From an uncultured Gammaproteobacteria bacterium (lineage in GTDB: Bacteria > Pseudomonadota > Gammaproteobacteria > Arenicellales > JAANXG01), in NCBI GenBank assembly GCA_947259175.1, contig CAMYKW010000027.1:1-64000 (forward strand): a stretch of 64,000 bases of DNA, given 5' to 3'. Numbering within the stretch: the stretch's first letter is position 1; each line of letters starts with the position of its first letter. The position numbers and the translations under genes are program-made. The notes under the pieces are model-generated. The model was not told the origin of the DNA. It saw nothing but the letters and a program-made list of their open reading frames with translations, and did no database searches. Shown here piece by piece: positions 46,210 to 57,014 of the stretch.

Positions 46210-46773
46210 ATGAAATCCGATATCCGGCGTTGGGACGCCAAGTACACGTCACTGGCTTACACCCCGGAGTTTGCTCCCGATCCCCTGCTGCTTGAACATG
46301 CAGCGCTGTTGACCGGCCGAGGTGTGTCGCTGGATGTCGCCTGCGGCACCGGAGACAACGCCCTGTACCTGGCCCAGCGGGGATATAACAGCTATGCCGT
46401 GGATGGCAGCATCGAGGGACTCCGCCATTGCCGGCGCAAGGCCGGCGACAACCGCCTCGAGGTGACACTGTTTGTCGCCGATTTGGAGCTGCTGTCTCTG
46501 CCGGGGAACAGCTTTGATGTCATCGTGGTGATGAGATATCTGGATCGTGACCAGATTCCGCGGCTCAAGCACACACTAAAACCCGACGGCTTGCTGGTGT
46601 TCAAGACCTTCAATCGAAATTTTCTCCGTGAAAAACCGGACTTCCCCGGCGCCTATGTGCTGGATGACGGTGAACTCAAAGCCTGGTTCAAGGGCTGGCG
46701 GTGCGTAGACACCAACGACGTGCCGGGCAACGTGGACAAGTTTAGCTACTGGCTGGGCTATAGAACTTTGTGA
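46210..46773 (+). CDS. Class I SAM-dependent methyltransferase
   Basis: VSLDVACGTGDNALYLAQRGYNSYAVDGS motif I; LLVFKTFNRNFL. Confidence 0.85.
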   Translation: MKSDIRRWDAKYTSLAYTPEFAPDPLLLEHAALLTGRGVSLDVACGTGDNALYLAQRGYNSYAVDGSIEGLRHCRRKAGDNRLEVTLFVADLELLSLPGNSFDVIVVMRYLDRDQIPRLKHTLKPDGLLVFKTFNRNFLREKPDFPGAYVLDDGELKAWFKGWRCVDTNDVPGNVDKFSYWLGYRTL

Positions 46774-46786
46774 CGGCGTTTGAGGC

Positions 46787-47329
46787 TCATTCTCCCGTCT
46801 GGTCCCTGACCCAGGTTCCCGAGCGTCCTCCGGATTTTTCCAGCAACCGGATATCGGTGATGGTCATCCCCCGATCCACCGCCTTACACATATCGTAGAT
46901 CGTGAGCAGCGCGATCTGCACCGCGGTCAATGCTTCCATCTCCACCCCGGTCTGACTGCGGGTTTCAACCCGCGCCCGGCATTGTACACAGACGCTTTTC
47001 GGGTCCAATGTCAGATCCACCTCTACCTTGGTGACCGGTATCGGATGACACAAAGGAACCAGGTCGGCAGTGCGTTTCGCCGCCATGATACCGGCGATGC
47101 GCGAGGTGGCCAGGACGTCTCCCTTCTTGTGTCCGCCTTCCTGAATCAATGCCAGCGTCTCGGCGCGCATTGAGATCCTGCCCGCAGCCACGGCAATTCG
47201 GTGTGTGACGTCCTTACCGCCGACGTCCACCATATGCGCTTCGCCGGATTGATTGAGATGTGTGAGTTGGCCCATGTCGTTGATAACCGCCGGCTTATAG
47301 ATAACTTTTACGCTGGCGTCCGCGTCCAT
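46787..47329 (-). CDS. moaC: Cyclic pyranopterin monophosphate synthase MoaC
   Basis: [61 protein letters not shown]. Confidence 0.95.
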   Translation of the reverse strand: MDADASVKVIYKPAVINDMGQLTHLNQSGEAHMVDVGGKDVTHRIAVAAGRISMRAETLALIQEGGHKKGDVLATSRIAGIMAAKRTADLVPLCHPIPVTKVEVDLTLDPKSVCVQCRARVETRSQTGVEMEALTAVQIALLTIYDMCKAVDRGMTITDIRLLEKSGGRSGTWVRDQTGE

Positions 47330-47603
47330 TGGACTTGGATATAATGCGCCCCTTGATCGCGTTCACTCCGGGAATTTCCATGGTATCGTAGTGTTGGTTG
47401 AGTGGTCTGAGAAGCCAACGGCCATGTTCGATGCGTAGTTGACGAAAGAAATATTCACCTTCATGGAGGGCGACTACGTAGCAACCATCCTCGACCAGTA
47501 CACTGGGTTCGATAACAATAACTTCGCCCTCCGTGAATTCCGGCTCCATACTGTCTCCGAGAACGCGTAAGGCAAAGGGCTCACTTCCCGCGCATCCACT
47601 CAT
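47295..47603 (-). CDS. Stand-alone S24/LexA-peptidase-like domain protein
   Basis: [25 protein letters not shown]; no HTH; overlaps moaC start by 35 nt. Confidence 0.8.
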   Translation of the reverse strand: MSGCAGSEPFALRVLGDSMEPEFTEGEVIVIEPSVLVEDGCYVVALHEGEYFFRQLRIEHGRWLLRPLNQHYDTMEIPGVNAIKGRIISKSNGRGRQRKSYL

Positions 47604-47849
47604 AGTAGTTGGAGTCTACCAGAGTTTCCGTGCGCTATGGACCCGCCGTGCAATGACCCCCTGGCTGCGTTGTCTGTTTATGCTTCGTGCATTGTCGAGC
47701 GCATATTTTAAGCAATGCGCGATGACGGTTTGTCGTCGCTTGGACTGCGGAACCCGCAACGGCGATGTCGAGGAGTGTGAGCCGATGCTTGGCATGGTGG
47801 CGGTCAGCGGGTAACCTGTGGCGCGTCATAACAGCGGAGCGCGGCGCTG

Positions 47850-48563
47850 ATGTTCAATTTTGACGGCAAGGCGGTAATCGTGACCGGCGGCGCCGGGGCC
47901 CTGGCGGGCGAGGTCGCGCGGCGTTTCGCCGCGGCCGGAGCGAAGATCGTGCTCGTGGACATTGACCGGGACGGATTACGGAATGCGCTGTCGAGTCTGG
48001 ACGCCCCGGCGTCGTCTATCTGCGTCACCGCCGATCTCACTGACCAACAATCGGTAGCCGACATGGTTGATCAAGCCGTGGACCGATTCGGTGCCATCGA
48101 CGTGTTGGCCAATATCGCCGGCGGCTTCACCATGGGCCCGCGGGTTCATGAGACCGACGTCGCGGACTGGGACTTCATGCTGGATCTCAACGCCAAATCC
48201 GTGTTTCTGACCTGCCGTGCGGTGCTTCCCCACATGCTTCCCCGCGGCGGCGGCAAGATCGTCAATATCGCCGCACGGGTGGCCAATGAGGGCAAAGCCG
48301 GTATGGCCCCTTACAGCGTGTCTAAATCCGCGGTCGCCCGGTTGACCGAGAGCCTTGCCGCCGAATACCGCAACGACAATATCAATATCAACAGCATCAT
48401 GCCCGGGACGATAGACACACCCGCCAATCGGCGCGACATGCCGGACGCGGATTTCAGCAAATGGGTGTCGCCGGCGGCGCTCGCAGAGGTGATCTTGTTT
48501 CTGGCGTCCGACGCCGCGCGTGCCGTACACGGCGCCAGTATCCCGGTGTTCGGGTTGACCTGA
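47850..48563 (+). CDS. SDR-family oxidoreductase
   Basis: KAVIVTGGAGALAGEVARRFAAAGAKIVLVD; APYSVSKSAVARLTESLAAEY (YxxxK). Confidence 0.9.
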   Translation: MFNFDGKAVIVTGGAGALAGEVARRFAAAGAKIVLVDIDRDGLRNALSSLDAPASSICVTADLTDQQSVADMVDQAVDRFGAIDVLANIAGGFTMGPRVHETDVADWDFMLDLNAKSVFLTCRAVLPHMLPRGGGKIVNIAARVANEGKAGMAPYSVSKSAVARLTESLAAEYRNDNININSIMPGTIDTPANRRDMPDADFSKWVSPAALAEVILFLASDAARAVHGASIPVFGLT

Positions 48564-48583
48564 GGGTTAGCCCGGTTTAACCC

Positions 48584-49360
48584 TTACCACTCGCCTTTGG
48601 CGCCGGCCTGCATGATCTTTTGCATCGCGTCGCGAATGCGGGCCGCGTCTTGTTTCAACTGGTCGGTGAGCTTGGAATCCGGGTGCCACGCCATCGCCAG
48701 CCAGCTGACGTCCCAGTCCAGGGTCATCAACCAGATGTCGCCGTTGGCGTCCTCCATTACCGCGATGCGGCACGGGATGAAGACTACGAACTCAGGGCTG
48801 AAATCCAGCATACGGCGACCGACGGTGGCATCGCAATACTGCAGGATCTCCACCCGCAGCGCCGGTATTCCACTGGTCGCTGACGCGTCCTTCCAGAACT
48901 TGTTGTGTCCCACCTTCTTAAAATTCACGTCGTTGGCTTTCAAGTCCATGGACTCGATGACATCGTCGAACGCGACACCCTCGTCCACTTTCAGCTTCGA
49001 CGTCATCATGTTGAACAGATCGCGCATTGACATGGAACTCATCGACATCATTTGCTGAAACCACATCTTCTTCTGTTCAACGGGTACCGGAGGCAGCACC
49101 CGGTTGGAATTCGCCATGTAGCGTTCCCGCAGGACTTTCTGCGCTTGTTCAGATAACACCTCGATGGAACGGTCGCCGAGTTCCGGCCTGGGCTTCAGTT
49201 CTTCTTCGACCGTCATCGGTGTTTCCACCGCAGCTTGCTCGCTGCCCGGGGCAGCGGCGCCGGTTTGTCCGGTTTGTTGCGCGTAGGCCGAAGGCGAAGG
49301 CAAACACAACGCCAACGCAGTGATGGATAACATGATGCCGGCACAGTTTCTGGTATTCAC
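48584..49360 (-). CDS. DUF302 domain-containing exported protein
   Basis: ALRVEILQYCDATVGRRMLDFSPEFVVFIPCRIAVMEDANGDIWLMT, DUF302 hallmark. Confidence 0.82.
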   Translation of the reverse strand: MNTRNCAGIMLSITALALCLPSPSAYAQQTGQTGAAAPGSEQAAVETPMTVEEELKPRPELGDRSIEVLSEQAQKVLRERYMANSNRVLPPVPVEQKKMWFQQMMSMSSMSMRDLFNMMTSKLKVDEGVAFDDVIESMDLKANDVNFKKVGHNKFWKDASATSGIPALRVEILQYCDATVGRRMLDFSPEFVVFIPCRIAVMEDANGDIWLMTLDWDVSWLAMAWHPDSKLTDQLKQDAARIRDAMQKIMQAGAKGEW

Positions 49361-49521
49361 TAGCTACGCCCTCCCGCTTACGTCGGAAAAATCTGTTTGC
49401 CTGGAAATCAAGATGATCAACTTCTCAATGTCGCTAAAGGATACCGCCTACCGCGGTATGCCAACAACTGCCCTGGGCAGTACGACAAAAAACCCGAAAC
49501 CGACCTGGAAATTGCCTCAGT

Positions 49522-50907
49522 CTATTGCGGATGGAACCACGACAGTTTGTTGTGCAATTCAACCACCTTGCCGATGATTACCAGGGTCGGCGCGCGCACG
49601 TCGGCGGAATTGACGATCTCCGGCAGGGTGCCGAGGTCGCCAATGAGCACCCGTTGCTGTTGCGTAGTGCCTTGTTCGATGAGCGCCGCGGGCGTCGCCG
49701 CCGGCAGACCGTGTGCGATCAGCTCGCGGCAGATGATGTCCAGGCCGGCAAGACTCATATAGATCACCACCGTCTGTTGTGGCTGGGTCAATGCCTGCCA
49801 ATTCAAATTCGCGGTGCCGTCTTTCATGTGCCCGGTGACGAACACGCAGGACTGCGAATAATCGCGGTGCGTAAGCGGGATGCCCGCGTAGGATGCGCAT
49901 CCCGCGGCGGCGGTGATGCCGGGCACCACTTGAAACGGAATGCCCGCGTCGGTCAGACGATCGATCTCCTCGCCGCCGCGTCCGAAGATGAACGGATCGC
50001 CGCCCTTCAAACGCAGCACGCGTTTGCCCTGTTGTGCCAGTTCAACCAGCAACTCGTTGATCTCCGCTTGCGGCACCGCGTGTTTCGAGCGTTCCTTGCC
50101 GACATAGACTCGATCCGCATCACGACGCGTGAGTTCCAGTATCTCCGGGCTCACCAAGCGGTCGTAGAGGATAATGTCCGCCTGCTGCATCAGGCGCAGG
50201 GCACGAAACGTGAGCAGATCCGGATCTCCAGGACCGGCGCCCACTAGATAGACCTCACCGGTTATCTCACTGGTTCGCCCCTCGTCCACGGCCTGCTCCA
50301 GGGCCCGGCGCGCCGCCGGCTCCTGTCCGGCGAGCAGCATCTCGGCGATGGGCCCTTCCAATACGCCCTCCCAGAAGCGCCGGCGCTCATCGGTGGTCGC
50401 GAAGCGCTGCTTAACCTGTTGGCGGAAGCCTTCCACCAGGCTTGCGAGGCGCCCGTAGGCGGCGGGTATCAGGGTTTCCAAACGGGCGCGCAACAGCCTG
50501 GCCAGGACCGGCGAGGCGCCGCCGGTGGACACTGCGATCACCACCGGAGAACGATCCACAATCGACGGCATGGTGAAACTGCAAAGCGCCGGTTGGTCCA
50601 CCACGTTGACCGGGATATTGTGTTGTTTAGCGAGATCCGAGACCCGCCGGTTGAGCTCCACATCATCGGTGGCGGCGATGACCATCTGGCTCCCAAAGAT
50701 ATCGTCCGGTTCGAAGCTGCGCTGACGGTGCTCGATTTCGCCGCTATCACGCTGAGCGGACAAGCGATCGCACAGTTCCGGAGCCACCACCGTAACCCGA
50801 CCACCGGCCTTGCACAGCAACGTGACTTTGCGCGCGGCGATGTCGCCGCCACCTACCACCAGACACGGGCGGTCCTTGATGTTGAGGAATATGGGAAAAA
50901 ACTTCAT
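49522..50907 (-). CDS. cysG: Siroheme synthase CysG
   Basis: [66 protein letters not shown]. Confidence 0.96.
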   Translation of the reverse strand: MKFFPIFLNIKDRPCLVVGGGDIAARKVTLLCKAGGRVTVVAPELCDRLSAQRDSGEIEHRQRSFEPDDIFGSQMVIAATDDVELNRRVSDLAKQHNIPVNVVDQPALCSFTMPSIVDRSPVVIAVSTGGASPVLARLLRARLETLIPAAYGRLASLVEGFRQQVKQRFATTDERRRFWEGVLEGPIAEMLLAGQEPAARRALEQAVDEGRTSEITGEVYLVGAGPGDPDLLTFRALRLMQQADIILYDRLVSPEILELTRRDADRVYVGKERSKHAVPQAEINELLVELAQQGKRVLRLKGGDPFIFGRGGEEIDRLTDAGIPFQVVPGITAAAGCASYAGIPLTHRDYSQSCVFVTGHMKDGTANLNWQALTQPQQTVVIYMSLAGLDIICRELIAHGLPAATPAALIEQGTTQQQRVLIGDLGTLPEIVNSADVRAPTLVIIGKVVELHNKLSWFHPQ

Positions 50908-51174
50908 AGGCTTGGGCTGCTTTGCACCTTTAATTGAAGCGACAAAGGTATGATTGGGGAATATCCTCTTGTTGATATGTTTTCGTTTCCATATGGCCAG
51001 GGTGTCTCACGGGGCTGCCCATCAAACCGTTAAAAGCGAAGTGCGACGCGGCGCTTGTGTCCGCTCGGCGACGGACTTCATCACGGCGGGCGTTGTCCTC
51101 GCGGGTGAAAGCCGTTCCACAAGGCTGAGATATTGTGGAAGCACAAGTAATATCTGGCAACATCCAGCAACCGG

Positions 51175-52194
51175 TTATGTAATAGAGAGCGATTTGAATT
51201 GCTCGGTGGGGAAGTTGTTCGACGCGAGAAAATCCCGCGCAGCCCCGGCCACGGCGTCAGGACCCGCGACATAGAAGTCGCAGTCATTCACGTTTTCGTG
51301 TTTCGTGCTGATTTGCCGGAGCAGGGCCCGTGATACGTCCTGCCAAGCATCGTCCTGTAGGCCAGCCGCTACGTTCACTTGTGGACAAAGATCCGCGGCG
51401 GTCAAAGGCGTATAAGAAAAACTATCGAAAACGTCTAGCCACGAACGCACCAGATTGTGCATATAGTGGGCGCCTTCGGATTCCACAATCCAATATAGCT
51501 GCAGGTGCTCGCTTTGCTCCAATTGCATTGCATGCTCGATTAAACTTTTGATCGGCGCAAATCCGGTGTTGAAAGCAAGGAAAAAAATACTGCGGCGCGA
51601 ATCGTCATTGAGAGTGAATTCACCGAACGGGCCGGTGATCTGCACCGCGCCGGTGGGTTTCAACGTTGTGACTTGCCGCGAGAAAGCGTCATCGGCGATC
51701 ACGCGGATGTGGAACTGGATATTGCGGTCATCGCAGGGACAACTGGCAACCGGGTGCGTGGCGGAGACTTGATTATCGAGTTCCAGCCGCACGCTTTGAC
51801 CCGCCAGAAAACGCAGCCGTTGCGTGCGTGGGGTTTGCAGGTGCAGCAGCACGACATCGCTGGTGAGTGGAGTCAATTTCTTCACCCGGGCGTTGATGGT
51901 TTGCTCCGGAATCACCGCACTATCCGCAACCTCGATGACGACATCGCCATCCGCGGTATAAGAGCACAGCAGGACATGACCCATGCTCTTTTCCGCCTCA
52001 CCCAACACAAAATCGTGATGACTGATCTTGCGCACTTCGCCGGACACCAGACGCGCCCGGCACAGACCGCAGTTGCCGTTGCTGCAGCCGTAATTCAGCG
52101 GCACGCCGGCCTGTAGCGCGGCATCGAGTATCGAATCATTACCGTCAACGCGGAATTCCTGATCGCTGGGCTCGAGTCGGACTATACCGGGCAT
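51175..52194 (-). CDS. 2Fe-2S ferredoxin / FAD-binding oxidoreductase (phenol-hydroxylase reductase-like)
   Basis: GVPLNYGCSNGNCGLCRARLVSGEV plant-type 2Fe-2S; FAGQSVRLELD... and GPFGEFTLNDDS reductase boxes. Confidence 0.88.
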   Translation of the reverse strand: MPGIVRLEPSDQEFRVDGNDSILDAALQAGVPLNYGCSNGNCGLCRARLVSGEVRKISHHDFVLGEAEKSMGHVLLCSYTADGDVVIEVADSAVIPEQTINARVKKLTPLTSDVVLLHLQTPRTQRLRFLAGQSVRLELDNQVSATHPVASCPCDDRNIQFHIRVIADDAFSRQVTTLKPTGAVQITGPFGEFTLNDDSRRSIFFLAFNTGFAPIKSLIEHAMQLEQSEHLQLYWIVESEGAHYMHNLVRSWLDVFDSFSYTPLTAADLCPQVNVAAGLQDDAWQDVSRALLRQISTKHENVNDCDFYVAGPDAVAGAARDFLASNNFPTEQFKSLSIT

Positions 52195-52416
52195 AAGGAC
52201 AACTATGTATGCAATGGCCGTGGAGTTATAGCACAGTTGGTCGCTAATCCGCATATTGCGCGAGTCGCCCGGCCTGTTCTTCGACTACCGGGATCCTTGA
52301 CGCAAACAGTGGGTCAACCTGGACAGCGGCGGATGCGGCTCCTATTATCAGGCGCCCCGAGCCTGGGCATGAGTTCCTGCTGGCCGGAAGTAATAAACAT
52401 CAATCAGAGGGCAGCG

Positions 52417-53463
52417 ATGCGTCCCGCGCAAATTCTAAAGATTCTCGACAATGAATTTCAGAGCGCCCGGCATGGACATCACACACCGGTCATGCTCTGG
52501 GGTGCGCCGGGAGTCGGTAAGTCGCAGATGGTGGCGCAAGCAGCCGGTCACCACAATGTGCCGGTCATCGATATCCGCCTGTCGCAGTTGGAACCCAGCG
52601 ATCTGCGCGGCATTCCGTTCCGCGTCGGCGACCTGGTGGAATGGGCGGTACCCGCAATGCTGCCCGCCGAGCAACGCCACGGCGCCAACGGTGTACTGTT
52701 TCTGGACGAGATCACCTCGGCGCCGCCGAGCGTGTCTGCGGCGGCCTATCAGTTGATTCTCGACCGGCGCCTGGGAGCGTATCAGGTACCGGAAGGGTGG
52801 GCGATTTTCGCCGCCGGTAATCGGCAGGGGGATCGCGGCGTGACTTATACGATGCCGGCGCCGTTGGCCAACCGGTTTTCCCATTTCGAGGTCGAGGTAA
52901 ATCTCGATGACTGGGTGACTTGGGCCTATGCCAGCGGAATTGACGAACGGGTGATTGCGTTTTTACGTTTCCGACCGGAGCTGTTGTTCGATTTCGATCC
53001 CGCCCACAACCCGGTCGCATTCCCCTCACCCCGCTCATGGGAGTTCACCCACCGGGCGTTACGGAAATTCGGCGGCTTCCCCGACATTCTGGTCGGCGCC
53101 CTGCAAGGGTGTGTGGGACCGGCCGCGGGAATTGAACTGCATGCGTTTATTCAGAATCTCGATAACCTGCCGGATATCGACGCGATCCTCGATGGGAATG
53201 AATCTCAGGTGCCGGAAGCGATAGATCTTCAGTACGCGGTGGCCAGCGCGCTGGTGGGACGCGCCGTGCAAGCCAAGGAAAACGGCAACGCCGAGCAAGT
53301 CTACGGGCGCATCCTCGACTACGCGGGCCGCTTTCCGCAGCGGGAAATGGGGGTTATGCTGGTCTCGGATATGCACCGTGCGGTGGGACAGGACCTGTTC
53401 GCCGTTCCACAGTTTGCAGACTGGGCCAAGGCGGTGGCCGACGTGGTGCTTTTCGAAGTGTAA
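52417..53463 (+). CDS. MoxR-type AAA+ ATPase
   Basis: VMLWGAPGVGKSQMVAQAA, DLRGIPFRVGDLVEWAVPAMLP, GVLFLDEITSAPPSVSAAAYQLILDRRLG. Confidence 0.9.
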   Translation: MRPAQILKILDNEFQSARHGHHTPVMLWGAPGVGKSQMVAQAAGHHNVPVIDIRLSQLEPSDLRGIPFRVGDLVEWAVPAMLPAEQRHGANGVLFLDEITSAPPSVSAAAYQLILDRRLGAYQVPEGWAIFAAGNRQGDRGVTYTMPAPLANRFSHFEVEVNLDDWVTWAYASGIDERVIAFLRFRPELLFDFDPAHNPVAFPSPRSWEFTHRALRKFGGFPDILVGALQGCVGPAAGIELHAFIQNLDNLPDIDAILDGNESQVPEAIDLQYAVASALVGRAVQAKENGNAEQVYGRILDYAGRFPQREMGVMLVSDMHRAVGQDLFAVPQFADWAKAVADVVLFEV

Positions 53464-53633
53464 AGCCGCCGAGTAGGGCGCACGTAGACCAAGGACCAGG
53501 TACGGCACAACGCGCGAATCGAGTCGAAATGCGCCAGGTTTAATTTGCTTACCGATGAAAAACGCGCCACAGTTTGTAACCGCCGTTCCCAAACGACGTT
53601 ACCGCCACCCCGCATACCGGATGCCGAGAGTTC

Positions 53634-54833
53634 ATGGCTGACATCGAAACCAAGTTGAGCGCTGCCCGCACTCGGCTGATTCTGGACAAGCCGTTTCTCG
53701 GTGCGCTGGTGTTGCGACTGCCGATGACACGCGCTGATCCCAGGTGGTGTCCGACAACCGCCACGGATGCACGGGCTTTTTATTACAACGCTTCGTATGT
53801 CGAGGGCCTGTCCCTGGCGCAGACCCAGTTTGTTCTCGCCCATGAGGCCCTTCACTGTGCATTGTCCCATTTCGCCCGCCGCCGACACCGCGATAAGCGG
53901 CGCTGGGATCTGGCCTGTGATTTCGCGGTGAATCCATTGCTGGTTCAAGACGGTCTGTCGCCACCTCCGAACGCGCTGTATCTGGCCGAGTACGAAGGTA
54001 TGACGGCGGAGGAAATCTATCCGTTGATTGAAGAGAATACCGAGCAGCAACCGCAGGACCGGCATCTGTATGATGACGAAAATCAGCAGCGGCCGGATCG
54101 CGGCGGACTCGGTGAGCGCAGACAAGGCGACCCTGGCGCCGGCGACGCCGAACTGGACCAGGACCGCGGCGGGGCGCCGCAGCCGCCACCGCTGGAGCCC
54201 GACGAACGGGAGCGCCTGGAGACCCAGTGGCAGCAACGCCTCGCCGGGGCCGCACAACAGGCGATGCGCGCCGGCAAGCTGAGCGGGTTGCTGGCGCGCA
54301 TGGTGGATCATCTGCTGCAACCGCAGCTGCCGTGGCGCATGCTGCTGGCGCGTTACATGACCATGCAGGGCCGCGAGGACTTCAATTACGCACGCCCGGC
54401 GAGGCGCGAGGGGGAAGCGATTTTACCCAGCCTGAGAAGTGCTCAAGTGGATGTCGTCGTCGGGGTCGATACCAGCGGCTCGATATCGCAATCGGAACTC
54501 GATCAGTTTCTGTCGGAAGTAGATGCCATCAAGGGACAGATGAAGGCGCGCATCACGCTGCTTGCCTGCGACGTGCAATTGGCGCCAGGTTCGCCGTGGA
54601 TCTTCGAAGCCTGGGAGCCGGTGAGGCTGCCGGCCGAGATCCAGGGCGGCGGCGGAACGAGTTTCGTCCCGGTGTTCGCGTGGGTGGAGGCGCAAAATAT
54701 ACGGCCGGATCTGATGCTGTATTTTAGCGATGCGGAGGGCACGTTTCCGCAACAAGAACCTGACTATCCGGTGTTGTGGCTGGTCAAGGGCAAGGCCAAA
54801 ATACCCTGGGGCCAGCGCATCCAGTTGAACTAA
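53634..54833 (+). CDS. VWA-like putative metallopeptidase protein (DUF2201-type)
   Basis: FVLAHEALHCALSHFARR; VVVGVDTSGSISQSELDQFLSEV MIDAS-like; GGGGTSFVPVF. Confidence 0.88.
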   Translation: MADIETKLSAARTRLILDKPFLGALVLRLPMTRADPRWCPTTATDARAFYYNASYVEGLSLAQTQFVLAHEALHCALSHFARRRHRDKRRWDLACDFAVNPLLVQDGLSPPPNALYLAEYEGMTAEEIYPLIEENTEQQPQDRHLYDDENQQRPDRGGLGERRQGDPGAGDAELDQDRGGAPQPPPLEPDERERLETQWQQRLAGAAQQAMRAGKLSGLLARMVDHLLQPQLPWRMLLARYMTMQGREDFNYARPARREGEAILPSLRSAQVDVVVGVDTSGSISQSELDQFLSEVDAIKGQMKARITLLACDVQLAPGSPWIFEAWEPVRLPAEIQGGGGTSFVPVFAWVEAQNIRPDLMLYFSDAEGTFPQQEPDYPVLWLVKGKAKIPWGQRIQLN

Positions 54834-54881
54834 AAACGTTAACAAGTGAAGGGTCGCGCGCCCGTGTCGCGCCGACGCGGG

Positions 54882-55322
54882 TTACACCTTGTCCTCGAAC
54901 CCGGCCTGCCGGTACCACTGTTTGGCCTTCTCCAGGTCCCTGGGCACCACGCGGCCCTCTTCGTACATTATCGCCAATGTGGTCTGCGAACCGACCAGGC
55001 CTTGCTCGGCGGCTCTGGTGAACCACTTCACCGCCTCGTCGCCGTCCTGCCCGACGCAGTCCCCCTCCATGTACATGAACCCCAAACCATGCTGCGCGAG
55101 TCCCAATCCCTGCTCGGCGGCGGCCTGCATCCATTTGCGGGCCATGTTTTCATTGCGCACCGTCCCCAGGCCGTTTTGATGCATGATGGCCAGCCGGTAT
55201 TGCGCCTCGGGGTTGTCTTGTTCGGCGATTGGCGTGAGCAGCTGCATGGCGCGGGCGAAGTGTTTCGCCTCGAATGCGGAAATTCCGCTCGCTAGATTCA
55301 TTCCTTCATCGGTGTCGGACAT
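54882..55322 (-). CDS. Sel1-like/TPR repeat protein
   Basis: QYRLAIMHQNGLGTVRNENMARKWMQAAAEQGLGLAQHGLGFMYMEGDCV repeats. Confidence 0.87.
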   Translation of the reverse strand: MSDTDEGMNLASGISAFEAKHFARAMQLLTPIAEQDNPEAQYRLAIMHQNGLGTVRNENMARKWMQAAAEQGLGLAQHGLGFMYMEGDCVGQDGDEAVKWFTRAAEQGLVGSQTTLAIMYEEGRVVPRDLEKAKQWYRQAGFEDKV

Positions 55323-55600
55323 CGCTTGTGTTCCCCACGGTAGGCGCGCTGATGATAGCGGGCCGGCGGCGGCTACGTAAACCGCAGCGCCCTCGCGAGT
55401 CGCGTTTGGCGACGGCGTTACCGGTAAACGAGGTCGGCAACCCATCGTGGCGCTGCGGCGTGATTAACTCAGATTATGACCGGGTAGTAAAATCCTTGGC
55501 GGTTCCCCGCGGTAACTCTCGAACTGAGCGTTAATCGGTTTATACTAAGTAGCGAGCAACTCCAGAGTCGGGCTTAAATGATAAAAGAGAGAGGGTAATA

Positions 55601-56929
55601 ATGATTAGAAAATCGAATAAGTTTCAATTGCTTAGCGGAGTCGGCGTGTTATTGGCCGGATTGTTGACGCCGCTTGTCGCGAGCGCCACCAACGGCTATT
55701 TCGCCCATGGTTACGGCGTCAAGGCCAAGGCCCTTGGCGGCGCAGGGGTGGCGATGCCGCTGGATGCCATGGACGCGGCGGTGAATCCCGCCAATATGGT
55801 GATGGTCGGTCAGGAATGGGATGTCGGCCTGACGTGGTTCAGCCCTCGGCGTGAGTACACGGTCACCGGCACGCCGAGCGGTTTTCCCGGAACATTCGGC
55901 CAAGTACCGGGCAATTTTGAAAGTGAAAGCAACCATTTCTTGATTCCCAACTTCGGCGCCAACTGGATGATCAGTAATGACGCCTCGGTCGGGCTGTCTG
56001 TTTACGGCAACGGCGGGATGAACTCCGACTGGAAGGCTTCCGGCATTGGCGGCGGCACCGGTGTGTTCGGCGCCGGCGATGCGGGGGTGGATTATTCGCA
56101 GTTGTTCATCAATGGTAGCTATGCCCGCAAGTTCGCCGGCGGCAAGGCCTCCTGGGGTCTGAGCGCCATCCTGGCGTACCATCGTTTCAAGGCCAACGGC
56201 GTGTCCACGTTCGCGGGGGTTTCCAACGATCCGACCCGGCTCACCAACCTGGGACACAAGGATTCATTCGGTTTCGGCGGCAAGTTCGGAGTAACCGGCG
56301 AAGTGAGCGACGGCTTCCGGCTGGCGGCCTCTTACCAAAGCAAGATCTATATGGACGAGATCGATTACTCCGGACTGTTCGCCGAGCAGGGTGACTTCGA
56401 TATTCCCCAGACCGTTACCGCGGGCCTGGCCTACGACATCGCCGACGGCGCAACGGTCATGGCCGACGTGCAGTGGATCGACTACAGCGGCGTCAAGGCC
56501 ATCTCCAATCCGCAGTTTCCGCAGTTCGCCACCTGTTCCGCACGTGCGACGCCGACCGATCCGAGTTGTCTGGGCGGCAACAACGGCATCGGATTCGGCT
56601 GGCGTGACATGACTGTCTACAAGCTGGGTGTGCAATGGGAAACCAGCGGCGGCTGGACCTGGCGGATTGGCGGCAGCGTCGCCAACCGGCAGCCGATTCC
56701 GTCGTCTGAGGTGCAGTTCAACATCCTGGCGCCCGGCGTGATCAAGGAGCACCTGACGTTCGGCTTCACCAAAGCCCTGAGCGACAGCTCCGGACTCGAT
56801 GTGTCGTTCATGTATGCCCCGTCGAATTCCGTGTCCGGTCCCAATCCGCTGGAGGCCCCCGGTGCGCAAACCATCGAACTGGAGATGAAACAGTACGAGA
56901 TTGCAGTTCAATACACCAAAGGCTTCTAG
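55601..56929 (+). CDS. OmpP1/FadL-family outer membrane transport protein
   Basis: ATNGYFAHGYGVKAKALGGAGVAMPLDAMDAAVNPANMV N-terminal signature; C-terminal aromatic ...VQYTKGF. Confidence 0.92.
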   Translation: MIRKSNKFQLLSGVGVLLAGLLTPLVASATNGYFAHGYGVKAKALGGAGVAMPLDAMDAAVNPANMVMVGQEWDVGLTWFSPRREYTVTGTPSGFPGTFGQVPGNFESESNHFLIPNFGANWMISNDASVGLSVYGNGGMNSDWKASGIGGGTGVFGAGDAGVDYSQLFINGSYARKFAGGKASWGLSAILAYHRFKANGVSTFAGVSNDPTRLTNLGHKDSFGFGGKFGVTGEVSDGFRLAASYQSKIYMDEIDYSGLFAEQGDFDIPQTVTAGLAYDIADGATVMADVQWIDYSGVKAISNPQFPQFATCSARATPTDPSCLGGNNGIGFGWRDMTVYKLGVQWETSGGWTWRIGGSVANRQPIPSSEVQFNILAPGVIKEHLTFGFTKALSDSSGLDVSFMYAPSNSVSGPNPLEAPGAQTIELEMKQYEIAVQYTKGF

Positions 56930-56943
56930 GTCCACGATCAGAT

Positions 56944-56977
56944 ACAGAGCCATGGCTGCGCCCATGGCTCTGTTTTT
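56944..56977 (+). terminator. Rho-independent terminator after fadL-like gene
   Basis: ACAGAGCCATGG-CTGCGC-CCATGGCTCTGT followed by TTTT. Confidence 0.9.
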
Positions 56978-57014
56978 CATTCAATCGCAACGCATGAATT
57001 TAGAGAGAGTATCG

